This document shows, one piece after another, positions 39,544 to 48,119 of a stretch of DNA of 64,000 nucleotides. Position 1 is the stretch's first letter; each line of letters starts with the position of its first letter. The DNA lies in contig NZ_BAGB01000076.1 of the NCBI RefSeq assembly GCF_000308615.1, forward strand, positions 62,001-126,000. Reading direction: 5' to 3'. Source of the stretch: Nocardia jiangxiensis NBRC 101359. GTDB taxonomy: Bacteria; Actinomycetota; Actinomycetes; Mycobacteriales; Mycobacteriaceae. The notes under the pieces are model-generated. The model ran no database searches. It saw only the letters and a program-made list of their open reading frames with translations, and had not been told where the DNA came from. Made by a program: the position numbers and the translations under genes.

Positions 39544-41130
39544 TCAACCGCGATAGAACCAGATATTCGCCGGTTTGGTGAAAATGTGCTTTTTGTAGCC
39601 GAAATAGGCGAGTGTCATCGCGGTCAGCGGGGTAATGTCGGCCGAGGATTCGATCTTGTCCCACGCCCACAGCTCTTGAAGTTTGCGGGTGTTCGCGTTC
39701 GCGACGGCGATATCGAGAGGAGCTTGGTCGATGTGCGTGAACTCGCCTTTTTCCTTGTTGCCCTTCAGCACGATCGAGTCTTTGAAGTCGCCGCAGCCTT
39801 GCGCGTATTCGCGGGTGGTGACGGTTTCGACTTTGACGCCGCGTGATTCGAGTTCGGGAATCAGTCGACCGGCCGGAGTAGCGGGATTCACGACAACGAA
39901 AGCCGGTTTGTTGGCCTTCCAGATGTCGACGACGCGCTCAACAGCCCATTTGATACCGGGGCGATAGTCGAAAAGCTTTTCTTCTTCGATGCCGGTGATT
40001 TCGCCGTGGATCTGCTTGTCTTCGTTCGCGCCTACGGCGGTGATGCACGTCCAGTCGGCGTCGGGCGAGGAGTCCAGAGCGAGGCAGAACTTCCCTTGCA
40101 GCTGCGACAGCGCGTTACGCCGGTCATCCCACGCGGTTTTCGAGATGACACGCCAGCCACCGTCCTCTGCGGGCCAATCACCTACGGACAGACGCTCTTT
40201 CGCGAAGCCGGCGGGCGACATCGCCTTCTTCTCGGTCTCGCGGATGTACTCCTCGGAGATCCGAATTCCCAAGGCGGGGTTGGCTTTCGCCCACGTGCGG
40301 GGGTCGTTGGCGTCGTCGTGGTCTTCGCAGTCCGGCGGGCAGTACGACGTGCACAGTTCGACGCTCCACTCCATCCAGCCGAAGCGGACTTCGCGGGCTT
40401 CCTTGGCGATCACCTTCATGGCGCGGTTGCGGGCCCGGCCGAAGTGCTCGGCTTCTGCGGTACCGGCGGACCCGGCGTAGATGATCTGGTGATTCGGCTG
40501 CGCGGATACCGTGGGCATGGAGGCTTCGATGACCGAGCTGTCGAGGTTTTTCATCGCCTCGTCGTAGACAACCAGCGGAGCCGAGAACCCGCGTCCCGTG
40601 CTGCCCGACCTCGCCTTGAAGATCAACTTCTGGCCGCTGCGGAGATAGATGCCTTCTTGGCCGTGACCGGCTTTGATCTGCAGGACTTCGCTGCGGAGGT
40701 CGGGGGTGTCCTCGATCAGTCGGCGGATGCGCTCGAAGTGCTTCTGCGACGTGTCGAATAGGTGCGCCGAGTGGATGATCTCCTTCTCGCCGAACAAAAA
40801 CAGACCAGCCAGTTCGCGAGCTTCGAGGATTCCGCCTTTTCCGTTCTGTCTGGCTACCACAAGCCCGAATTCGGCTGCCGCCCACTGGTTTTCGTAGCGG
40901 CCGTTGACCTCGTCCCAGTACTCTTCGTCGCGGATCGCGAGCATGTTCTCCAGGACGAGGCACTGCCACGGATCGAGTTCCAGGCCAGCGACTCGCGCGA
41001 GATCAATCGCCTCGGAAGCGCGGCTGTCGACCGCCTTGTACTCTGGGGGCAGCCTTCGTGCCGAGTCCGGAATCGTGTGATGGCTCGGGTACTGGTCGCC
41101 GATCAGCGGCGCGGTTACGTATGGAGGCAA
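39544..41130 (-). CDS. terL: Terminase large subunit
   Basis: 528 residues. The ATPase has a variant Walker A at 93-100 (ARQNGKGG) and Walker B at ~186-192 (LVVYDEA), with IYAGSAGTAEAEHFG as a coupling motif. The nuclease half contains FCLALDSSPDADWTC and later acidic residues. Packages DNA into proheads. Its start overlaps the small-subunit gene by 128 bp, a long overlap in another frame. Confidence 0.95.
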   Translation of the reverse strand: MPPYVTAPLIGDQYPSHHTIPDSARRLPPEYKAVDSRASEAIDLARVAGLELDPWQCLVLENMLAIRDEEYWDEVNGRYENQWAAAEFGLVVARQNGKGGILEARELAGLFLFGEKEIIHSAHLFDTSQKHFERIRRLIEDTPDLRSEVLQIKAGHGQEGIYLRSGQKLIFKARSGSTGRGFSAPLVVYDEAMKNLDSSVIEASMPTVSAQPNHQIIYAGSAGTAEAEHFGRARNRAMKVIAKEAREVRFGWMEWSVELCTSYCPPDCEDHDDANDPRTWAKANPALGIRISEEYIRETEKKAMSPAGFAKERLSVGDWPAEDGGWRVISKTAWDDRRNALSQLQGKFCLALDSSPDADWTCITAVGANEDKQIHGEITGIEEEKLFDYRPGIKWAVERVVDIWKANKPAFVVVNPATPAGRLIPELESRGVKVETVTTREYAQGCGDFKDSIVLKGNKEKGEFTHIDQAPLDIAVANANTRKLQELWAWDKIESSADITPLTAMTLAYFGYKKHIFTKPANIWFYRG

Positions 41131-41389
41131 GACTGATTACCCCCTTGGCAGCTTCCGCTTCTAGATCTTGTTCGGCCGGAAGGGCTGCAAGATCCTCGAT
41201 GATCTTCTGTAGGCGCAGGACAAGCGCGGCGGTGTCTCCGGTGCGGAGCTGGCTCATCGCGCATTTGCTGCAGCGGTTGCCTTCGAGTTCGTGAGCGACG
41301 TAGTCCCGCAACGCAATCAAGCTCCGGCGGGTGTCACCGGATTCGACCTCGGTGGTGAGCGATTTCTGATCGATGAATTCTTCGGTCAT
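41003..41389 (-). CDS. Probable terminase small subunit
   Basis: 128 residues. LIALRDYVAHELEGNRCSKC and TAALVLRLQKIIEDLAALPA followed by a basic C terminus, the pattern of small proteins just upstream of terL in Gordonia and Rhodococcus phages. CSKC may be metal-binding. ATGA overlap with the gene upstream. Confidence 0.65.
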   Translation of the reverse strand: MTEEFIDQKSLTTEVESGDTRRSLIALRDYVAHELEGNRCSKCAMSQLRTGDTAALVLRLQKIIEDLAALPAEQDLEAEAAKGVISLASIRNRAADRRPVPEPSHDSGLGTKAAPRVQGGRQPRFRGD

Positions 41390-42057
41390 TCGGGCCTGAT
41401 CGAATCTGTGAGAACTTCCGGCCGGATTTTGCGAGTCCGGATCTCCGGAAGAATGGGATACGTGCGCGGGTCGGCTGGCACGAGGTGAATTCGGCTGCCG
41501 ACGACCTTGCCGTTGATCAGCGGCCACGTCGGTTCGATATTGCCGCCTTCATCCGCCGCGTGGACGATGATGGTTGCGGCGTCGGCACCATGGCCGGTTT
41601 CTGCGGCGAATTCGGTGACGGTCGCTATCGCAGATTCGGTGCCTGAGCCGGTATCGCTGCCGGAGGCAATGTTGATCGCTTTGCCGGAGTCGACGCCGGA
41701 ACCGGTATCCGCAGTTGCCGTCACAGTGACGTTAGCGGTGTCGACTCCAGAGCCGGTGTCCGCTGTTGTATCGGTGATGTTCGCGGTGTCCGCGCCGGAG
41801 CCGGTGTCCGCGTCGGTCGTCGTGATGCCGGAAGCCGAGTCCGCACCCGAGCCGGTATCGCTGCCCGCAACAACGTTGGTTGCTATCGCGGTATCCGCGC
41901 CGGAGCCGGTGTCACTGACGATGAACGTGACCGCCGAGACGACTGCGGAGTCAGCGCCCGAGCCGGAATCCGAAGCGGAAACAACTACTGGGCCGGAACT
42001 GGCTTTCGGTTTGTTGATGTAGTTCCGGACTGGGAATGTGCGGCCTATCCGGGCCAT
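41386..42057 (-). CDS. Repeat-containing fibre-like protein
   Basis: 223 residues. Between ~30 and ~155 it is built of DTGSGADTA-type repeats (about nine, spaced 13-19 residues). The C-terminal ~60 residues are non-repetitive (WPLINGKVVGSRIHLVPADP). Low-complexity repeats are likely to vary in number between relatives. Confidence 0.65.
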   Translation of the reverse strand: MARIGRTFPVRNYINKPKASSGPVVVSASDSGSGADSAVVSAVTFIVSDTGSGADTAIATNVVAGSDTGSGADSASGITTTDADTGSGADTANITDTTADTGSGVDTANVTVTATADTGSGVDSGKAINIASGSDTGSGTESAIATVTEFAAETGHGADAATIIVHAADEGGNIEPTWPLINGKVVGSRIHLVPADPRTYPILPEIRTRKIRPEVLTDSIRPE

Positions 42058-42112
42058 GGGTTACCTCCAGGCCGAACGACCACCTAATTCGCAAACTGCG
42101 GTGTGATGTAGC

Positions 42113-42628
42113 TCACTCTTCCCATATGCAATAGCAAGTCACATTGATCGCGGTGCTCGCGGTGGGAGTTGCGCGGATTCGAAGAACGTTGCCTGCGGGG
42201 ATTTCCCATTCGCGACCGAGCGGCCACAGTCGGCTGTAATACAAGCCGTTCTCGTAGTGGTAGTCGAAAAGCCTGGTCGAGGTGATGGATCCTTCAGCGG
42301 AGGCGTTGTAACCGGTCGCCGAGGTGCCGAGGGTGACGCTGCTGGATACGCCGGTCGGGACATTGACTTTATGAATTCCGGCGGCGACATGCGCGGTAAC
42401 GGTCGCGGCGACAGAGCCGGTTTCGATCAGCTCCATGCGGCAGTTGTTGGCCGGAGCAGTATCGAAGGTGTATCCCCACTCGAGGACGCGAATCGGATTG
42501 CCCGTGCCGGTCTGAATCTGAAGCAAAGTCTTGACGGTGCCGGAAGTGGCGGAGGTGGCGTTGGTGGCAACCGGAGACGTCAGAGCGCCCGTCGCATTGT
42601 TCCACGCTGCAAAACAGGCTGCTGGCAC
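42113..42628 (-). CDS. Virion structural protein, beta-rich
   Basis: 171 residues. LLQIQTGTGNPIRVLEWGYT and MELIETGSVAATVTAHVAAG with a Trp/Tyr-rich C-terminal part (LYYSRLWPLGREWEIPAGNV). Frequently found upstream of terminase in actinophages; a receptor or surface role is likely. Confidence 0.6.
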   Translation of the reverse strand: MPAACFAAWNNATGALTSPVATNATSATSGTVKTLLQIQTGTGNPIRVLEWGYTFDTAPANNCRMELIETGSVAATVTAHVAAGIHKVNVPTGVSSSVTLGTSATGYNASAEGSITSTRLFDYHYENGLYYSRLWPLGREWEIPAGNVLRIRATPTASTAINVTCYCIWEE

Positions 42629-42637
42629 GAAAGTCTC

Positions 42638-43330
42638 CTAATACAGATTCGACCGCGTGACCGAAGTACTGAGTCGGTTATCTTGATGAATGATGGTCGG
42701 GCTGGGAATAGCGACTGTGAGCGCTGTATAGGTGCCCGCGAAGGTGACGCCGGTCCATGCTCCGGGAGTCTGACTGGATGCGATGGCGTTGAGTTCGGCG
42801 CTGGCAATGAATGCGTCGGTCGTGACGCCAGAAGTGCCCGTGTTAGCCGATTGGTAATTGCTCCAGCCACTGGGAGCGCCGGTCGGGTCGTAGAAGGTCG
42901 GCCGCGTTCCGGCATCGATGATCAACCACTGATAGCTGATATTGCCGAGGGGTGGCGTAAGAGCTGGAGAGGTGGGCGATGTCGAGCTGCCGGTTGCCGA
43001 TGCGACCGCGATTCCGCCGCCGGGCCATGCACCGGTCAATCGTAGGGACGCCCAGGCCGCCTGCACCGACGCGCTCGAGGTGACCGTCAACGAGCTGACC
43101 GGGCCCTGCTCTCCGGTGAAGAGGGTGATGTAGATGCCGCTGGCCGCGCCCCAGGTACCTGCGATGCTCCAGCCCGCCGAGGACGTGGAAAGTGTTGCGG
43201 CCGATGGGGTTGTCACGAAGACGAGATAGAGGTCACCGGTATTGGCGCTGGTGTTGGGGAGCGTGACGGAGTACGAAGTTCCTGCGCTCGAGGTGTTTCC
43301 GGTACTGCGCTGGGCGACGGCGATTGTCAC
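42638..43330 (-). CDS. Virion structural protein, Ser/Thr-rich
   Basis: 230 residues, from ATG or GTG near 43330. Thr/Ser/Gly strands (YSVTLPNTSANTGDLYLVFV, WLIIDAGTRPTFYDPTG). It may form part of a short fibre with its neighbours. A TTAGCTTTGCTAA dyad lies 25 bp upstream. Confidence 0.6.
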   Translation of the reverse strand: MTIAVAQRSTGNTSSAGTSYSVTLPNTSANTGDLYLVFVTTPSAATLSTSSAGWSIAGTWGAASGIYITLFTGEQGPVSSLTVTSSASVQAAWASLRLTGAWPGGGIAVASATGSSTSPTSPALTPPLGNISYQWLIIDAGTRPTFYDPTGAPSGWSNYQSANTGTSGVTTDAFIASAELNAIASSQTPGAWTGVTFAGTYTALTVAIPSPTIIHQDNRLSTSVTRSNLY

Positions 43331-44050
43331 TGCATCACCACCCGAGGACGATCGTTAGCTTTGCTAAACACCAGACTTGCCCGCGCGGTGGTTGTGGATT
43401 ACACCGGGAGAGAAGGGAAGTGGAGGGAGCGCAGGGGTACCCCGGTACTGCGAAGCACGGATACACCCTTGACGCGATTACACCGGTCGCTTCGGTCGCT
43501 ACGGTCGCTTGGTATGTACGCAGGCGCGGGGATTATTCGGCCTGCCGGGACTGGGATACTGCACAGAGTCCGGCCACCGGCGCAGAGCACGGGGAACCCG
43601 GATGCCGCCAGATGATCCGCCCAGCTGCCGCCAGGTCGCTCCGAGTCCGCCTTTACGCGCAACTCTGTGTCATCGGATGGTTGCAGCAGCCCCTCTGACG
43701 GGCGACGACTGCGCGGGCAAGGCGCATCACCCGCGACGGTGCCTACGGGCGCAACGGCCAAGGGGTGAGTGGCTGATCAGCCAGAATCGTGAGGTAGGAT
43801 GTGGTCCTACGGCGCGGATCTGCTATACCCAGGTTCTCGCCCAGGCCCCGGTTGATGCTGTGAACATCTTCCGGGGCTGACTTGTATCTGGGACAGTAGC
43901 ACAGCGATCTCGAGGTGCACGTGAACCCGGCGGCCTCGCGATTGAGGTTCGTCCGCCCTACCGTGTATCATGGTGTGCGCGGGACGCATTAGCGTCTCTG
44001 AAGTGAACCCGGCAGCCATCCGGACGGTTGGTGAGCCGGGTTTCGCGCAT
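43331..44050. other. 720-bp non-coding island rich in palindromes
   Basis: No convincing CDS on either strand. Contents: the 18-mer ATCGTTAGCTTTGCTAAA (43352-43369), a GGTCGCT(T/A)C triplet at ~43484-43512, GGCTGATCAGCC (43771-43782), GTAGGA-N5-TCCTAC (43794-43810), two GTGAACCCGGC copies (~43920 and ~44002) and GACGC-ATTA-GCGTC (~43984-43997). Could be an internal promoter/regulatory zone or a packaging site. Confidence 0.5.
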
Positions 44051-44641
44051 CTAGGACAGGGTAAGTGTCGCAGCGAGCGACCAGATAGCCCCACTGGATT
44101 TCGTTCCGAGGCTTTGGATCTTGTGATTCAGCAATACCGGCGAGGTGCCGACAGAGGCGAGAGTCGTTCCAGCGGTGATAGTTCCGGACGCGACCGCCCA
44201 GCCCCATTCCTGCCAGGCGAAGTTCGCATTGCCCGACTGGTACGTACACGTGATATTGATCGTGCCGTTGGACTGCGTCGGAGAACCTGAGTCGGCTTGC
44301 TGGTAATACGCATTCGCCGTACCGTCCGCGCCGAGCGCAGTATCACCAATCACCGCAGTGGTCGTGGAGTTACCAACGCCGACAACCGCATCCGCGTGAG
44401 CCAGTGGGGTTCCGCCGCCACCGATGATCAGATTGGTGATTCGGTTAAGGCCGACCGTGGTCAACAGGTTGCCGGGAACGTCGACAATGTCGTCCGGGAC
44501 CAGCAGCCCGATAGATTCCAGATGCCGGAGGTGATATCCGGTGGGCTCGTGCCCGAACTGGTTTGTCAGTCGCTCGACGGTCTCAGGCTCGTACTTGATG
44601 ACCTTCGCCGTCATATTCCATTTGATGCCGTCGCCAGCCAT
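44051..44641 (-). CDS. Virion structural protein
   Basis: 196 residues. An N-terminal helical part (PETVERLTNQFGHEPTGYHL), then beta-rich Gly/Thr segments (TTAVIGDTALGADGTANAYY, INITCTYQSGNANFAWQEWG). Relatives occur in many actinophages near the left end of the structural arm. Confidence 0.65.
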   Translation of the reverse strand: MAGDGIKWNMTAKVIKYEPETVERLTNQFGHEPTGYHLRHLESIGLLVPDDIVDVPGNLLTTVGLNRITNLIIGGGGTPLAHADAVVGVGNSTTTAVIGDTALGADGTANAYYQQADSGSPTQSNGTINITCTYQSGNANFAWQEWGWAVASGTITAGTTLASVGTSPVLLNHKIQSLGTKSSGAIWSLAATLTLS

Positions 44642-44698
44642 GATGGACGTCCTCTATGAAGTTCTTGAATGCAGGCATTAGTACGTCTGCATGAGTGA

Positions 44699-44992
44699 TC
44701 ACTGGTTTTCGATGATGATCCGAATGGATCTGGCCCTCGTCCGGCCGCCGACAGTCACGATGGTGTTGGTGACCGTGTAATAGTTCGGGATGCTGCCGCC
44801 GGAGACCCAGACGACGCAAAAAGTAGGGTTCGGCGGCGATGCGCTCAGGCCGAGGTCGCTGGGCGAGGATGTGACAGCCATTGTCGACGACGCGATCGTG
44901 TCATTGATAGGCGCGAGCCACTGCGACCAGTCGAACAGGTAATCCAGGACGTCGCCGGGGTTTTTCCTAAATTCGTCGGCTATCGGACTCAC
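44699..44992 (-). CDS. Small structural-type protein
   Basis: 97 residues from GTG 44992. IADEFRKNPGDVLDYLFDWS and WLAPINDTIASSTMAVTSSP, then a beta domain with PTFCVVWVSGG. Commonly paired with the gene that follows it here. Confidence 0.6.
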   Translation of the reverse strand: MSPIADEFRKNPGDVLDYLFDWSQWLAPINDTIASSTMAVTSSPSDLGLSASPPNPTFCVVWVSGGSIPNYYTVTNTIVTVGGRTRARSIRIIIENQ

Positions 44993-45013
44993 CCCTGGCG
45001 TTTTCAGGTCAAA

Positions 45014-45292
45014 TCAGCCCCATTTGCGGGAAATATTGACGTTTTGTTCGTAGTGTCCGCCGCGCTTTTCATTGCAGTCGCGATGCGCTGGTCGAATATT
45101 GGATGGGTCGTAGATGCGATGTGGCGCGAGATGGCGCGGCTGCACATGATCGGCGGTCCAGCCCCACTTGGCAGTTCCAGGCAGCGACAGATCTATCTCC
45201 GCGCCGCAGATGTGACACACCGGAGCCAGAGTCGCTTTCAGGCGTCTACACAGATTTTTCCACTCGGCGGTCTTCAGCTCCGGTGCGGACAT
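45014..45292 (-). CDS. Small HNH endonuclease, possibly packaging-associated
   Basis: 92 residues. CHICGAEID, ADHVQPRHLAPH and NIRPAHRDCNEKRG form a complete minimal HNH domain. Short HNH proteins encoded near terminase in cos phages stimulate cos cleavage (HK97 gp74 type). The location here suits that better than homing. Confidence 0.8.
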   Translation of the reverse strand: MSAPELKTAEWKNLCRRLKATLAPVCHICGAEIDLSLPGTAKWGWTADHVQPRHLAPHRIYDPSNIRPAHRDCNEKRGGHYEQNVNISRKWG

Positions 45293-45297
45293 TCAGA

Positions 45298-45399
45298 TCA
45301 GATCCAACCCTGCGCGAACGCGTAATCGACGATGTTCTCGACGAGAGTCCAAGCGCCATGCAGAGCGCCCAAAAGATAAACCACGGTAGTCACCTCCAT
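45298..45399 (-). CDS. 33-residue membrane peptide
   Basis: MEVTTVVYLLGALHGAWTLV plus a short tail. GGAG overlaps its start codon and AACGGAA precedes it. One amphipathic or transmembrane helix. Placed between the hydrolase and the HNH gene. Confidence 0.45.
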   Translation of the reverse strand: MEVTTVVYLLGALHGAWTLVENIVDYAFAQGWI

Positions 45400-45404
45400 T
45401 TCCG

Positions 45405-46043
45405 TTACTGAAAAACCACTCCGGATGCGGTGGTCGAATAATCGGCTGCCGAAAAGTCGTAGTCGGTGTGCGCACCGAGGAAGTAACCAATCGGGCCAGC
45501 GACGGCGTTGCAGACACCATCGGCCGCGTGACACACCTCGAGGACCGGCACCGAACCGAAGTCGGCGTCAGCGCCGGAGTAGTCGGGGTACGGCAGCCAC
45601 TCCATCGGCGCGACAGCCATGAAGCCGGGTCCGCCGGGGCCAGCGACGCGCTTCGGATCCGCGAGGAGGACAGCGTTGAGATTGGAGGCCGATTTGTGCT
45701 CGCTGACCCAGACGTGGACGACCGCAGCGCCGCCGGAGTGACCCAGGAGCAGGATGTGGTCGGCCGGGCACTGAGCGCGGTGATCGTCGACAAGCCGGTT
45801 CAGCTCGTGCACGCCAGCCGGGAGATCGATCGAGTTGTAGCCGACGCGCTGATCGACCTGCAGATAGTCGGAGTCCTCAGCCGTGAATGCCAGCGGCCAG
45901 CCGAAGTTGACCCGAAGGCCGCCGACTCCGATCGACCACACGCCGGTACAGACATCGGCATACGCGGGAGCGGGGATGAAAGGAAGAATGCCGCCGATCG
46001 CCAAAACCGCAGCGAAGAACAGGCTCAGACATTTGCGGACCAC
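45405..46043 (-). CDS. Secreted cutinase-like serine hydrolase (lysin B-like)
   Basis: 212 residues. Signal peptide MVRKCLSLFFAAVLAIGGIL, cleavage near AYA-D30. GHSGG at 101-105 gives the nucleophile Ser103; VCHAADGVCNA supplies Asp and AHTDYDF supplies His, the cutinase order. Phage lysin B enzymes cut mycolic-acid esters and usually lack a signal peptide, so this one may be exported during lysogeny or infection. Confidence 0.7.
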   Translation of the reverse strand: MVRKCLSLFFAAVLAIGGILPFIPAPAYADVCTGVWSIGVGGLRVNFGWPLAFTAEDSDYLQVDQRVGYNSIDLPAGVHELNRLVDDHRAQCPADHILLLGHSGGAAVVHVWVSEHKSASNLNAVLLADPKRVAGPGGPGFMAVAPMEWLPYPDYSGADADFGSVPVLEVCHAADGVCNAVAGPIGYFLGAHTDYDFSAADYSTTASGVVFQ

Positions 46044-46078
46044 GGGCGGCAGCTCTCTCGGAATGGAGTAAGAGAAAG

Positions 46079-46270
46079 CCCCTCGCGCTGAATCAGCTCA
46101 GCCGCCACACCACCAAATCAATAACTGCGGGGCGATATCGAGCGCGAGGGGCATGGTCACCCGGAGTGGAGAAGGCAGCCTTCAGATCGGCGCAACTCAA
46201 CGGGTGGCACAAAAAATGCCCCGGCGATTTGCCTGACCTTTTCGGGCCGGTAGGGATCGTTCCGGGGCTT
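46079..46270. repeat. Two large stem-loops upstream of the hydrolase
   Basis: CCCCTCGCGCT (46079-46089) pairs with AGCGCGAGGGG (46141-46151). GCCCCGG-CGAT (~46218-46228) pairs with ATCG-CCGGGGC (~46256-46269, 2-nt bulge). They sit at the head of the leftward arm, so terminators for incoming transcription or parts of a packaging site are both possible. Confidence 0.45.
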
Positions 46271-46940
46271 TGCATTGAATTCGGCGGATGTGGGCATTGA
46301 ACCGCCTAACGCAAGTTTACCACGACGTGTCAGGTATTCGCATTCAGGTCTATTTCCAAAGCCATTTCCGGCGACATTTACGCGGCGGCTCGAGCGAGAA
46401 GGCGGCGGTCCAGGCGCTGGGATGGCGAGGCCGAGGACGTCGAATTTGCGCTGATCATGATATTCGTGTACAAGCGGCTCCTGTTCACGGCGAGCGTGGG
46501 GATGGCCGGTTTTGCCGTCACTCTAGTTACCACACGGCTATCCACTTTTTGAACGGCTGCGTGATATCGCTTCGCCCCGAAATTAGATACCCCAGGGGGG
46601 TACACGGAATTCCTGCTCGAAATTCGGGGAAAAATCGTTCTGGCCTGGTCCTCGGAAAGTCATAACCGCAGGTCAGGGCATTTTTTCACTAGAGAGAGAA
46701 GCGGCTCGGGGGCCGTCCCGTATACCCTCCCCGCCGCCTGGTCGCACCCCCTCCCCCCTATGCCTGGCGTCTCACATTGTGGGATGGGGTCTCGGATGCT
46801 GGGATCGCTGGCTACCGACGGGCATCTAGGGGACCTGGAAGCGGGGGCCCTGCCCGAGATCGGCTGTAGGGACTCGAGCCGATCTTGGTAGGGCCCGGCC
46901 TATCGGCGTGTCGCGGCGTGTCGTAGTGAGGTATCTCTCA
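46271..46940. other. Largely non-coding divergence zone, candidate cos region
   Basis: Between the divergent arms. A C-rich run (CCCCCTCCCCCC, ~46746-46757) and a repetitive GGGATGGGGTCTCGGATGCT segment follow. No convincing long CDS. cos sites in phages with this arrangement normally lie at the outer end of the structural arm, beside small HNH and terminase genes, which points to this region. No cohesive-end sequence is recognisable by eye. Confidence 0.35.
46457..46552 (+). CDS. Possible 31-residue membrane peptide or remnant
   Basis: MIFVYKRLLFTASVGMAGFA plus a short tail. The open frame continues upstream without a standard start and encodes a protein-like RRWDGEAEDVEFALI, so this may be the end of a decayed gene. 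No good Shine-Dalgarno. Confidence 0.25.
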   Translation: MIFVYKRLLFTASVGMAGFAVTLVTTRLSTF

Positions 46941-46969
46941 TTGACAGGTGGGGATGCATGCTGTATTCA
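46941..46969 (+). promoter_or_regulatory. Rightward sigma-70-type promoter
   Basis: TTGACA (46941-46946), 17-bp spacer, TATTCA (46964-46969). The -35 is perfect. It would give a leader of about 170 nt before the gene at 47148, and is likely the main promoter of the right arm. Confidence 0.6.
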
Positions 46970-47147
46970 CGCGCGGTTCCTATCCATCTCCGGACTGCCA
47001 CGCTGGCACCGAAAACATACTCTGACCTGCGGTTATGCCATGCGTAGCCGTGGGGCGGTGCCTCTGACCTGCGCATTTGCACGTGGACACATTGCGTGTA
47101 CCTTGGACACCAACGGACACCCAACGCACCACTGTGAGGATTGAGTC

Positions 47148-48119
47148 ATGACTACCAACACCAATGCCAACGCCAACACCAATGCCAATGCCGATGCCGA
47201 TGCCGATGCCGATGCCGATGCTGTGCGTACTGCCTTGCTGGCGAGCGACACCGGCATCACCGTAAGTGACCTTGTCGCCGCTACGGGCGGAACTACGGCC
47301 ACCGTGCGCAAGGTGCTGGCTGGCCTCGAGTCGGACGGGCTGGCACAGCGTGAGCGCGTCGGGCGTAGCGACCGCTGGTCTGCCGTTGCCGAGTCTGCCG
47401 AGGTTGTGACCGAACGGGGCATGACTCATGCCGGACTGGACGTGGCGGGTACCGGTATCCGTCTGGTGGAAGACACGCCGGGCGTGTGGATTGCTCTTAA
47501 GGGTGGCAACGCACATCGGCCGGGGCTTGCCGCGCGTGTCGGTACTGTCATGGTGATCAGCGAGGGCAAGTTGCTCGCGATCGGCGAAGGCATGCAAACT
47601 GAATACGTCGAATCGCTCGAGGCGGGGGGTCGGTTCATCGCTGGCACGGTCAAGGTGCGCAAGTCGACTAAATCCGCGCTGGCACAAGTGAAGCTCGATA
47701 TCAAGGACAGCGCTCGCGCCCGTAACACCTTGCTCGCGCGCAAGAACGGACTCAACAAAGCCGCGTACGCGACCCTTGCCGCGCGTATCGAGACTCTTTC
47801 CGAGCGCGTGACGGTTGCGAGCGACAAGCATGCAGAGAAGGGCTTGCGTGCCACCGACGCGCGTCTGTTCACGGCTGGTCAGTCTCTCGAGGAGTCTCAG
47901 GCGCGCCAGACGCTCGCTGTTAATCAGTTGGCAGAGGTGAACCGTCGGTTGCGCCTCGAAATCGACAACCTCCGTGCATTGCGCGACAAGGCGCTCGGTA
48001 TGGGCGTTCCGCAGTCCGAGGTTGACCAGCTGGTCGCGTCCGTGAAGCGCTCGGGTGATCCCGTAGCGGAAGCTGCGCAGATTGCCGAGATGTTCGCTGG
48101 TCCCGAACCTGCCGAGTGA
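47148..48119 (+). CDS. Winged-helix protein with microsatellite-encoded N terminus
   Basis: 323 residues from ATG 47148 (GAGGA 9 nt upstream). Residues 3-25 are (NAN)/(DAD) repeats encoded by hexamer runs AATGCC then GATGCC. Residues ~27-75 form a wHTH (VRTALLASDTGITVSDLVAA, VRKVLAGLESDGLAQRER, WSAV). The rest is a mixed domain and a C-terminal helical bundle (RQTLAVNQLAEVNRRLRLEI). Could be a replication, partition or transcription factor of the right arm; it stands alone ahead of ~840 bp of palindrome-rich DNA. Confidence 0.65.
   Translation: MTTNTNANANTNANADADADADADAVRTALLASDTGITVSDLVAATGGTTATVRKVLAGLESDGLAQRERVGRSDRWSAVAESAEVVTERGMTHAGLDVAGTGIRLVEDTPGVWIALKGGNAHRPGLAARVGTVMVISEGKLLAIGEGMQTEYVESLEAGGRFIAGTVKVRKSTKSALAQVKLDIKDSARARNTLLARKNGLNKAAYATLAARIETLSERVTVASDKHAEKGLRATDARLFTAGQSLEESQARQTLAVNQLAEVNRRLRLEIDNLRALRDKALGMGVPQSEVDQLVASVKRSGDPVAEAAQIAEMFAGPEPAE

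Noticed and set aside
43324..43880. Rightward and leftward open frames in the 43.3-44.0 kb island
   Set aside because: Arg/Ser/Pro/Gly-rich, no Shine-Dalgarno, interrupted by palindromes; treated as non-coding.
46288..46665. 125-codon rightward open frame in the divergence zone
   Set aside because: Composition unlike the neighbouring genes and no ribosome-binding site; only the short hydrophobic piece in another frame looks protein-like.
46670..46910. Naming an exact cos sequence in the C/G-rich stretch
   Set aside because: No recognisable cohesive-end sequence or experimental ends; only the location is suggestive.
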